A stretch of DNA of 36,405 nt from Hoylesella buccalis ATCC 35310 (GTDB lineage Bacteria; Bacteroidota; Bacteroidia; Bacteroidales; Bacteroidaceae): contig NZ_ADEG01000096.1 of NCBI RefSeq assembly GCF_000177075.1, positions 1 to 36,405 of the forward strand, in the 5' to 3' direction. Below, in pieces: positions 16,410 to 24,163 of this stretch. Position 1 is the stretch's first letter. Each line of letters starts with the position of its first letter. The position numbers and the translations under genes are program-made. Under the pieces are notes generated by a model, which was not told the DNA's origin, did no database searches, and was given only the letters and a program-made list of their open reading frames with translations.

Positions 16410-17254
16410 TTTTTCTTGGCGAAAGAGAGTTTCAGTTTACCTACAAAAACGGCGTTTTTGCCGTTCTGATCGACGGGAATCTCTTTTCCATCCAGGTTCT
16501 TTGCGTACATCAGGGTCTTGAAATAGGAGTGCGAATGACCGCCCAAGACTAAGTCGATGTACCGCGAACCAGCAATCATAGCTTTTTCTCCTTCGCTGCC
16601 ATCCAACCATCCCAAGTGTGAAATACAAATCACCAGGTCGCATTTCTTGTCGCGCTTGAGCATCAGAGCCGTATCGTGAGCCGTCTTCACAGGGTCCAAA
16701 TACCGCACTCCCTTGCATTTCTGGGCATCAACCAGTCCATCCAAAGCCGGCGAAAGACCGAAGACACCTATCTTAATGCCTTTGCGCTTGATGATTAAGT
16801 AAGGCTTGACCAGACCTTCACAAGGCGTTCCCGTGAAATCGTAGTTGGTGCAGACAATGGGAAACCGCAGGTTCCGGAGGATAAAAGCGAGGTTTTCCAT
16901 GCCGAAATCAAACTCATGGTTGCCAATCGTACCCGCATCATAGCCCATCCTGTTCATCAGCTTCAACTCCACTTCACCTTTGTAAAGGGTGTAATAAGGT
17001 GAACCTTGACTAAAGTCACCGCTATCGAACAGCAACAAATCGGGGTCTTTCTTCCGCTCTTGCTTCAACATCTCGATGCGGCGAATGAATCCACCTCGAC
17101 CCGCCAACATCGTGTCGGCCAAATTGGGATTCAAGGGATAAATGCAACTATGCGTGTCGTTGGTGTGCAGAATGGTCAAGGTTTTGTCTTGCGCCGCCAT
17201 GGGCATCACGGCCATCATGAGCAACGCTATGGTTACAAACAGGTATCTCTTCAT
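16406..17254 (-). CDS. Exported metallophosphatase (5'-nucleotidase catalytic domain)
   Basis: A 282-residue protein: signal peptide (MKRYLFVTIALLMMAVMPMA), then a calcineurin-like metallophosphatase domain with the dimetal motifs TNDTHS (D33, H35), DSGDFSQG, GNHEFDFG and GGHSHSYF. It matches the N-terminal catalytic half of UshA-type 5'-nucleotidases but lacks their C-terminal substrate-specificity domain. That domain is encoded by the gene immediately upstream (17287-18051), 32 bases away on the same strand. Start 17254 is preferred because it begins the signal peptide; a start at 17284 would add 10 Lys-rich residues. Likely role: nucleotide or phosphoester hydrolysis in the periplasm. Confidence 0.87.
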   Translation of the reverse strand: MKRYLFVTIALLMMAVMPMAAQDKTLTILHTNDTHSCIYPLNPNLADTMLAGRGGFIRRIEMLKQERKKDPDLLLFDSGDFSQGSPYYTLYKGEVELKLMNRMGYDAGTIGNHEFDFGMENLAFILRNLRFPIVCTNYDFTGTPCEGLVKPYLIIKRKGIKIGVFGLSPALDGLVDAQKCKGVRYLDPVKTAHDTALMLKRDKKCDLVICISHLGWLDGSEGEKAMIAGSRYIDLVLGGHSHSYFKTLMYAKNLDGKEIPVDQNGKNAVFVGKLKLSFAKKK

Positions 17255-17286
17255 TTGTTTTTTCTCCTTCTTTTTGATGGTCAAAT

Positions 17287-18051
17287 CTATTCTATGACTA
17301 TTCTTCCTTCTATCTTCGCATCTACTTCCTCATGCTTTGCCGCCTGTTGTTTGAAGTAGTCGATGATGATGAAGCGCACGTTGTTCTCGTGAACCTGTGG
17401 CGACACCACATCCGTTTTGTGCTTGAAGGCCACGAGTTTGTCATTGCCCTGTGCGAGATAGTCCAAGGTTGCGATGCGATATTTGGCGTCTGGATTTATT
17501 TCTTTCCCGTTAATCAAGGCCGATTTAAGTCGTCCATCCTTGGTAATCACCAACCGAACCTCGCGGCTCACGCCTTCACCACCCACGCTAGCCATCTGCT
17601 CAAAGAGCTGAAGAACTTGCGCTCCGGTGAGCGTAAGCAGGCAAAGCTTGTTCTCAAAGGGCGCCACATCCACCACATCACCAATGGTTACGTCGCCCTT
17701 GACCAATGCCGCACGGATGCCACCCATATTGTAAACGGCAAAATCGGGTGCATCGTTGGCTTTCTTTGCGCCCCACACCAGGATGTCGGACAACAAGTTT
17801 GACAGCGTGCTTTCAGGTCGTTTCACACTCATGTCACGAGCCACTCGCCCCACAACTGGTCCCATGAGGCTGTCAATATCTTCTTTATAAGGTCGCATCA
17901 GCATCTCAACAACCTTATCATGCGTGGCATCATAGCGCTGGTCTACCACGATACGCGTGCGCTGAACACTCGTCAGCTGGTACTGATGTACGCACGACGC
18001 ACACACCATGCACATGCCGATGCACGCTCCTACTATTCGTTTTTGCATCAT
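17287..18051 (-). CDS. 5'-nucleotidase C-terminal domain lipoprotein
   Basis: A 254-residue protein. The start ATG ATG at 18051 lies just after a consensus -7 element and opens a lipoprotein signal peptide (VCASC). The body is a 5_nucleotid_C domain with the substrate-binding piece NMGGIRA and VAPFENKL. In UshA this domain carries the aromatic residues that hold the nucleotide base and follows the metallophosphatase domain in one chain. Here it is a separate protein and comes first in the operon. The two products probably assemble into one enzyme at the membrane (inference). Confidence 0.85.
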   Translation of the reverse strand: MMQKRIVGACIGMCMVCASCVHQYQLTSVQRTRIVVDQRYDATHDKVVEMLMRPYKEDIDSLMGPVVGRVARDMSVKRPESTLSNLLSDILVWGAKKANDAPDFAVYNMGGIRAALVKGDVTIGDVVDVAPFENKLCLLTLTGAQVLQLFEQMASVGGEGVSREVRLVITKDGRLKSALINGKEINPDAKYRIATLDYLAQGNDKLVAFKHKTDVVSPQVHENNVRFIIIDYFKQQAAKHEEVDAKIEGRIVIE

Positions 18052-18073
18052 ACAAAATATTGTTTTTATTGTA

Positions 18074-18081
18074 CAAAGATA
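18074..18081 (-). promoter_or_regulatory. -7 element for the split 5'-nucleotidase operon
   Basis: TATCTTTG on the reverse strand (18081-18074), 22 bases before the start at 18051. It supports that start over the one at 18168. Confidence 0.6.
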
Positions 18082-18262
18082 GTTAAAGCATTCGCATCTA
18101 TCCTTTCCACCTGCAATCTTATAATATAATTTAACACCCATCGAACACAACAGGTAATTATTTAGCAAAAAAGAACCAAGACTTTTTTAATGAAAGAGCC
18201 GTGCCATGGCCTCACAATAGAAAAACAACAGCCCATGATGGTGGCGTTCTTTTGTTTTTTAT

Positions 18263-18270
18263 TATCTTTG
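18263..18270 (+). promoter_or_regulatory. -7 element for pabA-pabB-pabC
   Basis: TATCTTTG matches the consensus, 105 bases upstream of pabA. The upstream TTG spacing is poor, so the call is tentative. Confidence 0.5.
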
Positions 18271-18375
18271 CACCATCCGTGCAGCATGATGTAGGGTGGT
18301 ACTGTTTACTTCTCCATATCCTATCTTCCATAGGAATCCCAATGCGAGCCTTTTCATCAACCCACAAATGTATAT

Positions 18376-18954
18376 ATGACAATGTGTACCCTCATCATTG
18401 ACAATTACGATTCGTTTACCTACAACCTCTTTCACCTTTTACGGGCAGCAGCACCTGAAAACGAGCGGTTTGAGGTGCAGAAGAACGATGCAATCTCACT
18501 TTCCTCCCTACTGCGATACCGCCATATCGTGGCCTCCCCCGGCCCCGGGCTGCCTTCAGAGGCGGGCTTTCTGCCTAAAATATTCCCTGTCATAGAGGGC
18601 AAGGTGCCCTATCTTGGCGTGTGTCTGGGCCACCAAGCCTTGGCGGAAGCCTACGGGGCAAAGTTGTACCAGCTGCCACACCCCGTGCACGGCGGCACCT
18701 CACAAGTGAGGGTTAACGACACATCACCGCTCTTCAAGCATCTTGCGCAGGAAACAACAGTGGCACGCTATCACTCATGGGCAGTGGAAAAGGAGAGCCT
18801 GCCTCATTGCCTTGAGGTCGTCTCAGAGACCAGTGACGGCATGGTCATGGCTTTGCAACACCGGCACGCCTCGCTGTTTGGTGTCCAGTTCCACCCCGAA
18901 TCGTTCATGACACCTTGCGGATTGCAAATGCTCCAAAACTTCTATAACTTATGA
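18376..18954 (+). CDS. pabA: Glutamine amidotransferase, PabA-type
   Basis: A 192-residue class I glutamine amidotransferase that supplies ammonia to the chorismate-using partner. The catalytic Cys is in GVCLGHQ, the His/Glu pair in FHPES, and the early DNYDSFTYN motif is present. A second ATG at 18382 could be the start. The stop overlaps the pabB start (ATGA), so the two subunits are translationally coupled. PabA and TrpG are alike; the neighbouring pabB and pabC favour 4-amino-4-deoxychorismate (folate) over anthranilate. Confidence 0.88.
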   Translation: MTMCTLIIDNYDSFTYNLFHLLRAAAPENERFEVQKNDAISLSSLLRYRHIVASPGPGLPSEAGFLPKIFPVIEGKVPYLGVCLGHQALAEAYGAKLYQLPHPVHGGTSQVRVNDTSPLFKHLAQETTVARYHSWAVEKESLPHCLEVVSETSDGMVMALQHRHASLFGVQFHPESFMTPCGLQMLQNFYNL

Positions 18955-19928
18955 AAATGACCTCGCCCCACACTGCTGCCAGACAGATGAACCGCTGCGC
19001 GGCAGCCCATACACCTTTTCTCTTTGCGTTCGACTTTGAGCTTGAAAACGCCATATTCATGGAAAATCCGCTTGAACAGCAAGACATTCTCTTCCGGACA
19101 CCTTTAGGAGGCAACAGCACCGTGAAGCGAAAAGACATAGATACACGCCTCACCGCTCACCCCATGAGTCTTGAGGCCTATCAACAACGCTTCGACACCA
19201 TAAGCCATGGCTTGCACAGAGGCGACTCGTTCCTTGCCAATCTCACCGTGCAAACACCAATTGCCTGCAACGCCTCGATGCTTGACATCTTCGAAACGTC
19301 GCGAGCCCCGTACTGCCTCCTTGTACCAGAGCACTTCGTTTGCTTCTCGCCAGAAATCTTTGTGCGTATCGAGGGCAACACCATCTCCACCTACCCGATG
19401 AAGGGAACAATAGATGCCGCATTGCCAAATGCCAGGGAGACCATACTCAATGATCCGAAAGAAACGGCAGAGCATGTTACGGTGGTAGACCTGCTTCGCA
19501 ATGATTTGGGACTGAATGCCAACGAGGTAGAGGTTGCACGATTCAGATATATCGACCAGATAGATACACCCCAACGCTCCATCCTGCAGGTAAGCAGCGA
19601 GATAAAAGGAACGCTCAGCAATGACTGGCAGGCGAAACTGGGCGACATCATCCTCTCAATGCTTCCCGCAGGCTCTGTCTCAGGTGCGCCAAAGACGGCC
19701 ACCATCCACCTTATCCACAAAGCAGAGCAGGGGCAAAAGCGTGGCTTCTACACGGGCGTGTTTGGATATTACGATGGCGAGCGGCTCGACAGTGGCGTGC
19801 TCATTCGTTATATAGAGAAGGTGCAGGGCAAATTCTACTTCCGCAGTGGTGGCGGCATCACCGTAAACAGCAACTGCCTGTCAGAGTATAACGAAACAAT
19901 AGAAAAGATCTACCTCCCCGCGACATGA
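18951..19928 (+). CDS. pabB: Aminodeoxychorismate synthase component I
   Basis: A 325-residue chorismate-binding enzyme that adds an amino group to chorismate. Recognisable pieces are YPMKGTIDA, the segment VVDLLRNDLG, LPAGSVSGAPK, and GFYTGVFGYYDG near the end. It is shorter than E. coli PabB (453) because the N-terminal half is reduced, a form common in Bacteroidota. It overlaps pabA (ATGA) and pabC (ATGA), so all three enzymes are made from one coupled message. The PMKG lysine suggests aminodeoxychorismate synthase, not anthranilate synthase, where alanine is usual at that site. Confidence 0.88.
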   Translation: MKMTSPHTAARQMNRCAAAHTPFLFAFDFELENAIFMENPLEQQDILFRTPLGGNSTVKRKDIDTRLTAHPMSLEAYQQRFDTISHGLHRGDSFLANLTVQTPIACNASMLDIFETSRAPYCLLVPEHFVCFSPEIFVRIEGNTISTYPMKGTIDAALPNARETILNDPKETAEHVTVVDLLRNDLGLNANEVEVARFRYIDQIDTPQRSILQVSSEIKGTLSNDWQAKLGDIILSMLPAGSVSGAPKTATIHLIHKAEQGQKRGFYTGVFGYYDGERLDSGVLIRYIEKVQGKFYFRSGGGITVNSNCLSEYNETIEKIYLPAT

Positions 19929-20512
19929 TACAATTCCTTGAGACAATCCGCCTTGTGGACGGAGTCCTGCAACAGCTCGATTTGCACCAACAACGTGTTG
20001 ACCGCACGCTAAAGGCACACTACGGCACAAGAATAAATCTCTCCCGCATCAAGATACCGCATACCTGCCACAAAGGTGTCTACAAATGCAGGGTGGTATA
20101 CGATACGGAAATACGGGAAATAGACTTTCAGCCTTATACCCTCAGACCCCGCAAAATGGTAAAGGTTGTCAATGGCGATGACATTGACTATCCATACAAG
20201 TATGCCGACCGTACACCCATCAACACCTTATGGCACGGAGCACAGGCAGACGATGTCATCATCCTCAAGAACGGGCTCCTCACCGACAGCGCGTATGCCA
20301 ACATCATCCTGCAAAACGACGACGGACTATTCACCCCTACCCGTCCGCTCCTCTGTGGGACGATGCGCCAACGTCTGCTTGACGAGCAGGCTATCCTCAC
20401 CAGGGATATCGGTGCGGACCAACTCTCAGATTACCAATACATCCACTTCGTCAATGCCATGCAACCTTTGGGATGCCAGCCTCCAATGGCTGTAAAAGAC
20501 CTTGTTTGGTAA
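19925..20512 (+). CDS. pabC: Class IV aminotransferase, likely aminodeoxychorismate lyase
   Basis: A 195-residue fold-type IV PLP enzyme, expected to release pyruvate from aminodeoxychorismate to give p-aminobenzoate. The segment YPYKYADR (K92) aligns with the PLP-lysine region of the short Bacteroidota PabC-like proteins, followed by DDVIILKNGLLTDSAYANI. It is much shorter than E. coli PabC (269), with a reduced N-terminal domain. It overlaps pabB by 4 bases. Function rests on the operon; sequence alone would only give class IV aminotransferase. Confidence 0.8.
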   Translation: MIQFLETIRLVDGVLQQLDLHQQRVDRTLKAHYGTRINLSRIKIPHTCHKGVYKCRVVYDTEIREIDFQPYTLRPRKMVKVVNGDDIDYPYKYADRTPINTLWHGAQADDVIILKNGLLTDSAYANIILQNDDGLFTPTRPLLCGTMRQRLLDEQAILTRDIGADQLSDYQYIHFVNAMQPLGCQPPMAVKDLVW

Positions 20513-20641
20513 AAAGGGGAAGGCAATGGCGCAACCATCCGAAATAGGCCGTCATGCAGATGAAAATAATAAATTTCCGAAAGCTGTCTGTGCCAACAAC
20601 AGACATCTGTGCTACGCTGCGATAAAAATAGCAATAATGTT

Positions 20642-20672
20642 TGTGAGTATGGGATATTTGTCGTAACTTTGC
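20642..20672 (+). promoter_or_regulatory. rplS promoter
   Basis: TTG (20642-20644, within TTTG) and TAACTTTG (20665-20672) are exactly 20 bases apart, a near-ideal Bacteroidetes promoter. It leaves a leader of about 80 bases before rplS. Confidence 0.7.
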
Positions 20673-20759
20673 ACCGCTTTTCGGCATAACCGCTGGCAGT
20701 AGAAGAGTTGCTCGCCATGTTGTGTTGGAACGACAAACAATATTTAATGACCAAATACA

Positions 20760-21119
20760 ATGGATTTAATTAAAGTTGCTGAAGAAGCATTTGCAACCGG
20801 CAATGAGTTTCCAGAGTTCAAAGCTGGAGATACTATTACTGTCGCTTACAAAATCGTCGAGGGAGCCAAGCAGCGTATTCAGCTCTACCGTGGTGTTGTC
20901 ATCAAGATTTCAGGACATGGCACCAAGAAGCGTTTCACCGTTCGCAAGATGTCTGGTACAGTAGGCGTTGAGCGTATTTTCCCTATCGAGTCACCCAACA
21001 TCGACTCTATTGAAGTGAACAAACGCGGTAAGGTACGTCGTGCTAAGCTGTACTATCTGCGTGGCCTTACAGGTAAGAGGGCTCGCATTCAGGAAAGAAG
21101 AACGGTTACAAACAAGTAA
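20760..21119 (+). CDS. rplS: 50S ribosomal protein bL19
   Basis: A 119-residue protein with the bL19 signatures [28 protein letters not shown] and [11 protein letters not shown]. It lies at the 30S-50S interface. It stands alone here, away from rpsP-rimM-trmD, with its own strong promoter and terminator. Codon use is clearly more biased than in the neighbours, as expected for a highly expressed gene. Confidence 0.98.
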   Translation: MDLIKVAEEAFATGNEFPEFKAGDTITVAYKIVEGAKQRIQLYRGVVIKISGHGTKKRFTVRKMSGTVGVERIFPIESPNIDSIEVNKRGKVRRAKLYYLRGLTGKRARIQERRTVTNK

Positions 21120-21145
21120 CACGCAGTCTTTTCAGACTTCAGAAC

Positions 21146-21193
21146 ATATAAAAAGAGGTTTAATGAGCGAAATCATTAAACCTCTTTTTATAT
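21146..21193 (+). terminator. rplS terminator (perfect 21-bp stem)
   Basis: A perfectly paired 21-base stem closed by the loop GCGAAA; it begins 27 bases after the rplS stop. The ATATAAAAAGAGG/CCTCTTTTTATAT outer part supplies T-runs on both strands, so it can also stop the convergent gene at 21245. Confidence 0.85.
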
Positions 21194-21244
21194 ATCTACC
21201 ACCTGATGCAAAAGACGCAGTTCCCTGTCATCATCCTATCAATC

Positions 21245-21553
21245 TCAACCATGACGAAGGCGTTTGGAATGGTCTTCGCCCTCCAAGTCACCATTGTTTT
21301 CGCCATGCAAAGCCTGCTTAAAATCGTCCCAACTCTGGAATCCAGCAAACAAAGCCAGCACATCCAATGTAGCCTTGGACGGTTTTTCTTTCATGCTAAC
21401 ATGCTTCCACACGCCCTTGAGCGCACTCTCCGTCATGCTTAACCCACGATTGGAGAACAATCGGGCCAGCTTTTCAAAATCAGAAGATAATGTGATTTTC
21501 TTACCAATCGTACCTTCCACTTCTTGCAGAAGGAGTTTAAAATCGTCTAACAT
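21245..21553 (-). CDS. Small conserved-type protein, unknown function
   Basis: A 102-residue protein from the ATG at 21553 (MLDDFKLLLQEVEGT). The frame extends to a GTG at 21640, but the -7 element at 21645-21652 puts transcription start near there. The pattern KITLSSDFEKLARLF, then TESALKGVWKHV, then STLDVLALFAGF.SWDDF is one I associate with an alpha-helical N-terminal domain of Bacteroidota signalling or regulatory proteins. Here it stands alone with no effector domain. The last residues are charged. It could be a small regulator or a remnant; I cannot assign a function. Confidence 0.65.
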   Translation of the reverse strand: MLDDFKLLLQEVEGTIGKKITLSSDFEKLARLFSNRGLSMTESALKGVWKHVSMKEKPSKATLDVLALFAGFQSWDDFKQALHGENNGDLEGEDHSKRLRHG

Positions 21554-21644
21554 TCGCTGATGAACATCCCTATTTTGACATGTCTTGTCACCGATTGACC
21601 TGTTGAAACCTGTGCTTTTCAACCCATCAATTGTTAACACGACA

Positions 21645-21680
21645 CAAAAGTACTGAAAAAATACGAATGCAATTGCATTC
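21645..21680 (-). promoter_or_regulatory. Promoter with an overlapping 16-bp palindrome
   Basis: TACTTTTG on the reverse strand (21652-21645) fits the -7 consensus. Just upstream, GAATGCAATTGCATTC (21665-21680) is a perfect 16-bp palindrome covering the -33 area and could be an operator. One such palindrome by chance per window of this size is not surprising. Confidence 0.4.
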
Positions 21681-21767
21681 TAATCTTTATTTTTTTACCG
21701 CCAAGTAAGATAATGGACAAAAGCGTAAAAAATAGGCCTATAGCCAACATAACAAAATAATTATTCG

Positions 21768-21775
21768 TAACTTTG
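21768..21775 (+). promoter_or_regulatory. -7 element for the AICAR transformylase gene
   Basis: TAACTTTG, 25 bases before the ATG at 21801. No TTG at the -33 position. Confidence 0.55.
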
Positions 21776-21800
21776 TAACAAAATAAAACACCATTCCATC

Positions 21801-22982
21801 ATGAAAGAATTAGCATTGAAGTACGGATGCAATCCCAACCAAAAGCCTTCCCGCATTTATATGAAAGAAGGCGAGTTACCCATCACAGTCTTGAATGGCC
21901 GACCAGGCTACATCAATTTCCTCGATGCCCTGAATAGTTGGCAGCTGGTGAAAGAGCTAAAAGCAGCAACCGGCATGCCATCGGCAGCCTCGTTCAAGCA
22001 TGTGTCGCCCGCAGGAGCCGCCATCGGACTTCCTCTGAGCGACACTTTGAAGCGGATTTACTTTGTTGACGACGTCAAGATGGAACTTTCGCCGCTGGCA
22101 TGTGCCTACGCCAGGGCACGCGGGGCCGACCGCATGTGCTCGTATGGCGACTTTGTAGCACTGAGCGACACCTGCGATGCTGCCACCGCCACATTGATTA
22201 AGCGGGAGGTGAGCGATGGTGTTATCGCACCCGACTATACGCCTGAGGCACTCGACATCTTAAAACAAAAGCGCAAAGGCACTTATAATGTCATCCAAAT
22301 AGATGCCAATTACGTCCCCGCACCCATCGAACGGCGACAGATTTTCGGCATTACATTCGAGCAGGGACGCAATGACATCCAGCTTGATGACGATTTACTC
22401 TTCATGCATATCCCCACCAAAAACAAGCATTTCAGCGATGAAGCCAAGCGCGATCTCATCATCGCCCTCATCATCCTCAAGTACACCCAGAGCAACAGCG
22501 TATGCTATGTGAAGGACGGACAGGCCATCGGCATCGGTGCCGGACAGCAGAGCCGCATCCATTGCACACGCCTGGCGGGGCAAAAGGCCGACACATGGTG
22601 GCTGCGCCAATGCCCAAAGGTCATGGATTTGCCCTTCAAGGAAGACATTCGCCGTGCCGATCGTGACAACACCATTGACCAGTACATTGGTGACGAATGC
22701 GAAGATTTGCTGCAAGACGGCACTTGGCAACACTTCTTCACCACCAAACCGGAGCCATTCACCGCTGATGAAAAGAAGGCCTGGATAGCCCAAAACAAGG
22801 ATGTGGCCTTGGGTAGCGACGCCTTCTTCCCCTTCGGTGACAACATTGAGCGCGCGCACAAAAGCGGTGTAGCGTACATCGCCCAAGCCGGAGGCTCCAT
22901 TCGCGACGACCATGTGATTGAAACATGCGATAAATATGGTATCGCCATGGCCATGACCGGCGTACGATTGTTCCATCATTAA
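21801..22982 (+). CDS. purH: Stand-alone AICAR transformylase (PurH C-terminal half)
   Basis: A 393-residue AICARFT domain protein that formylates AICAR to FAICAR using formyl-tetrahydrofolate. The catalytic pair K66-H67 is in SFKHVSPAGAA; SNSVCYVKDGQAIGIGAGQQSR and DAFFPFGDNIERA are conserved family blocks. It lacks the IMP cyclohydrolase domain, which is encoded by the separate gene at 11914-12507 on the opposite strand. It starts with its own MKELALKYGCNPNQ, typical of the short Bacteroidota form, so it was not made by a simple frameshift. It is followed closely by a small basic gene. Confidence 0.93.
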   Translation: MKELALKYGCNPNQKPSRIYMKEGELPITVLNGRPGYINFLDALNSWQLVKELKAATGMPSAASFKHVSPAGAAIGLPLSDTLKRIYFVDDVKMELSPLACAYARARGADRMCSYGDFVALSDTCDAATATLIKREVSDGVIAPDYTPEALDILKQKRKGTYNVIQIDANYVPAPIERRQIFGITFEQGRNDIQLDDDLLFMHIPTKNKHFSDEAKRDLIIALIILKYTQSNSVCYVKDGQAIGIGAGQQSRIHCTRLAGQKADTWWLRQCPKVMDLPFKEDIRRADRDNTIDQYIGDECEDLLQDGTWQHFFTTKPEPFTADEKKAWIAQNKDVALGSDAFFPFGDNIERAHKSGVAYIAQAGGSIRDDHVIETCDKYGIAMAMTGVRLFHH

Positions 22983-23002
22983 CACATATCACACCTACAG
23001 AC

Positions 23003-23194
23003 ATGAACGATTTTGACGAGATTTTAGAGAATGGCCTGGTGTTTCGCAAACCGCCGAAAGAGCAAAAGGACGATGGAAAGGTAAAGACCAAAGCCAAAAA
23101 GAAGCAATACATCACTGGCGCACATGGCAGTGGGTCGGCCCGTCAAAAGGCCAAATACCGCCAACAGCGCGCCAATAGGAACAAGAAAAGATAG
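23003..23194 (+). CDS. Small basic protein, unknown function
   Basis: A 63-residue protein beginning 20 bases after the transformylase stop. The N-terminal half is acidic to neutral (MNDFDEILENGLVFRKPP); the C-terminal half is strongly basic (KTKAKKKQY, KAKYRQQRANRNKKR). It looks like a nucleic-acid or ribosome-binding small protein, but no domain is recognised. Support is the clean start, proximity to purH and composition. Confidence 0.5.
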   Translation: MNDFDEILENGLVFRKPPKEQKDDGKVKTKAKKKQYITGAHGSGSARQKAKYRQQRANRNKKR

Positions 23195-23206
23195 CTCAGA
23201 GGCAAC

Positions 23207-23475
23207 GGAAGTTGACGGGAGTTAATGGGAGTTAGCAGGAGTGAATGGGAGTTAGCGGACATCAGCAAAGATGCTAACTGCCCATCAACTCGTAAACTTG
23301 TCAACTCGTGACTTTTGTATTAGCTGTCATGAACAAAGAAGCTAACAACTTGTCAACTCGTCAACTTGTGAACTTGTGTACTTGGTGTCACCCGGCATGA
23401 GCAAAGAAGCTAACAGCTCGTCAACTTGTAAACTCGTAAACTCGTAAACTGAAGAACTCGTAAACTCGTCAACTA
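23207..23475. repeat. Nested 10-bp, 8-bp and 68-bp repeats
   Basis: Five 10-bp units like GGGAGTTAGC occupy 23207-23256. They are followed by three blocks of 8-bp units (AACTCGTA, AACTTGTC and variants) at 23287-23318, 23347-23378 and 23415-23475. The blocks are separated by copies of CAAAGAAGCTAAC at 23266, 23334 and 23402, spaced exactly 68 bases, giving a three-copy higher-order repeat. Confidence 0.75.
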
Positions 23476-24060
23476 AATCCCTCCCTTACTGCGATTTTTC
23501 TTGACAACCCACCTCTCCATGCTTGGCGAATTTGCAAACAACCTCGCCGCTGGTCACAAATACGCCCAAAATAAACAACATTCGCATATCGCTAACAATC
23601 AACATTTTACACGCATCGCATATCGAACGAGCTGGATATCCAACTACTTTTAGCTTAAATATCATTGCTTTAAGAGGCCAATTCGCATGCCTTTGACCTG
23701 CAACACGTTGCAGATTAACGGGCAAAAAGATGGTTTTAACGGAGAAAAAGCAAGATTTTTAGTGTAAAATGCGATTTTTCTTACCAAATCATCGCCTGTT
23801 TGCATCCTGTTTGCCTATCATTTTTTTCCAGATTTTCAATTTGAAGATGCCGTTTTTGGGGCGAAAATTGGTAAAAAATCACAACGTGATGGGCTACTTT
23901 ACCCTCGTTGCCGAAATGGGATAAAATACGCCAACGAAAGTTAAGCAGTGACATTCTTTCGACAGTTCTACCCCACCCTCCATCCGTGCAACGTATAGAT
24001 AAAACGTGCTTTACGTTGCAAAAAGGAAGATAAATTCACACTTATTGCAATATTTCTTAC

Positions 24061-24068
24061 TACATTTG
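24061..24068 (+). promoter_or_regulatory. Possible -7 element of the SusC/SusD operon
   Basis: TACATTTG fits TAnnTTTG, about 95 bases upstream of the start. The nearest TTG is only 13 bases upstream, so the -33 match is poor. No ECF-sigma or anti-sigma gene is adjacent. Confidence 0.4.
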
Positions 24069-24163
24069 CACTTTATTTAAGAATACCAGATTGTTTTTAG
24101 GGATATTCGAATGAAGTATAACAAAGACAAAGAAAGGATAATGTCTTTAAATTTTGATGATGT

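Larger units (their letters stand above)
18052..18375. other. Divergent intergenic region before pabA
   Basis: A 324-bp gap with the reverse -7 element (18074-18081) and a forward -7 element (18263-18270). I saw no riboswitch or leader peptide in the roughly 100-base pabA leader. Confidence 0.5.
23195..24163. other. Long gene-free region before the SusC operon
   Basis: A 969-bp region. The left third (23207-23475) is made of nested short repeats. The rest (23476-24060) is non-coding by appearance; an inverted repeat CTGCAAC/GTTGCAG lies at 23698-23713. The reverse frame 23725-23486 (79 codons) lacks coding character. A -7 element for susC is at 24061-24068. Confidence 0.6.

Noticed and set aside
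23486..23725. 79-codon reverse frame
   Set aside because: No start context, no domain, unusual composition; treated as part of the non-coding stretch.
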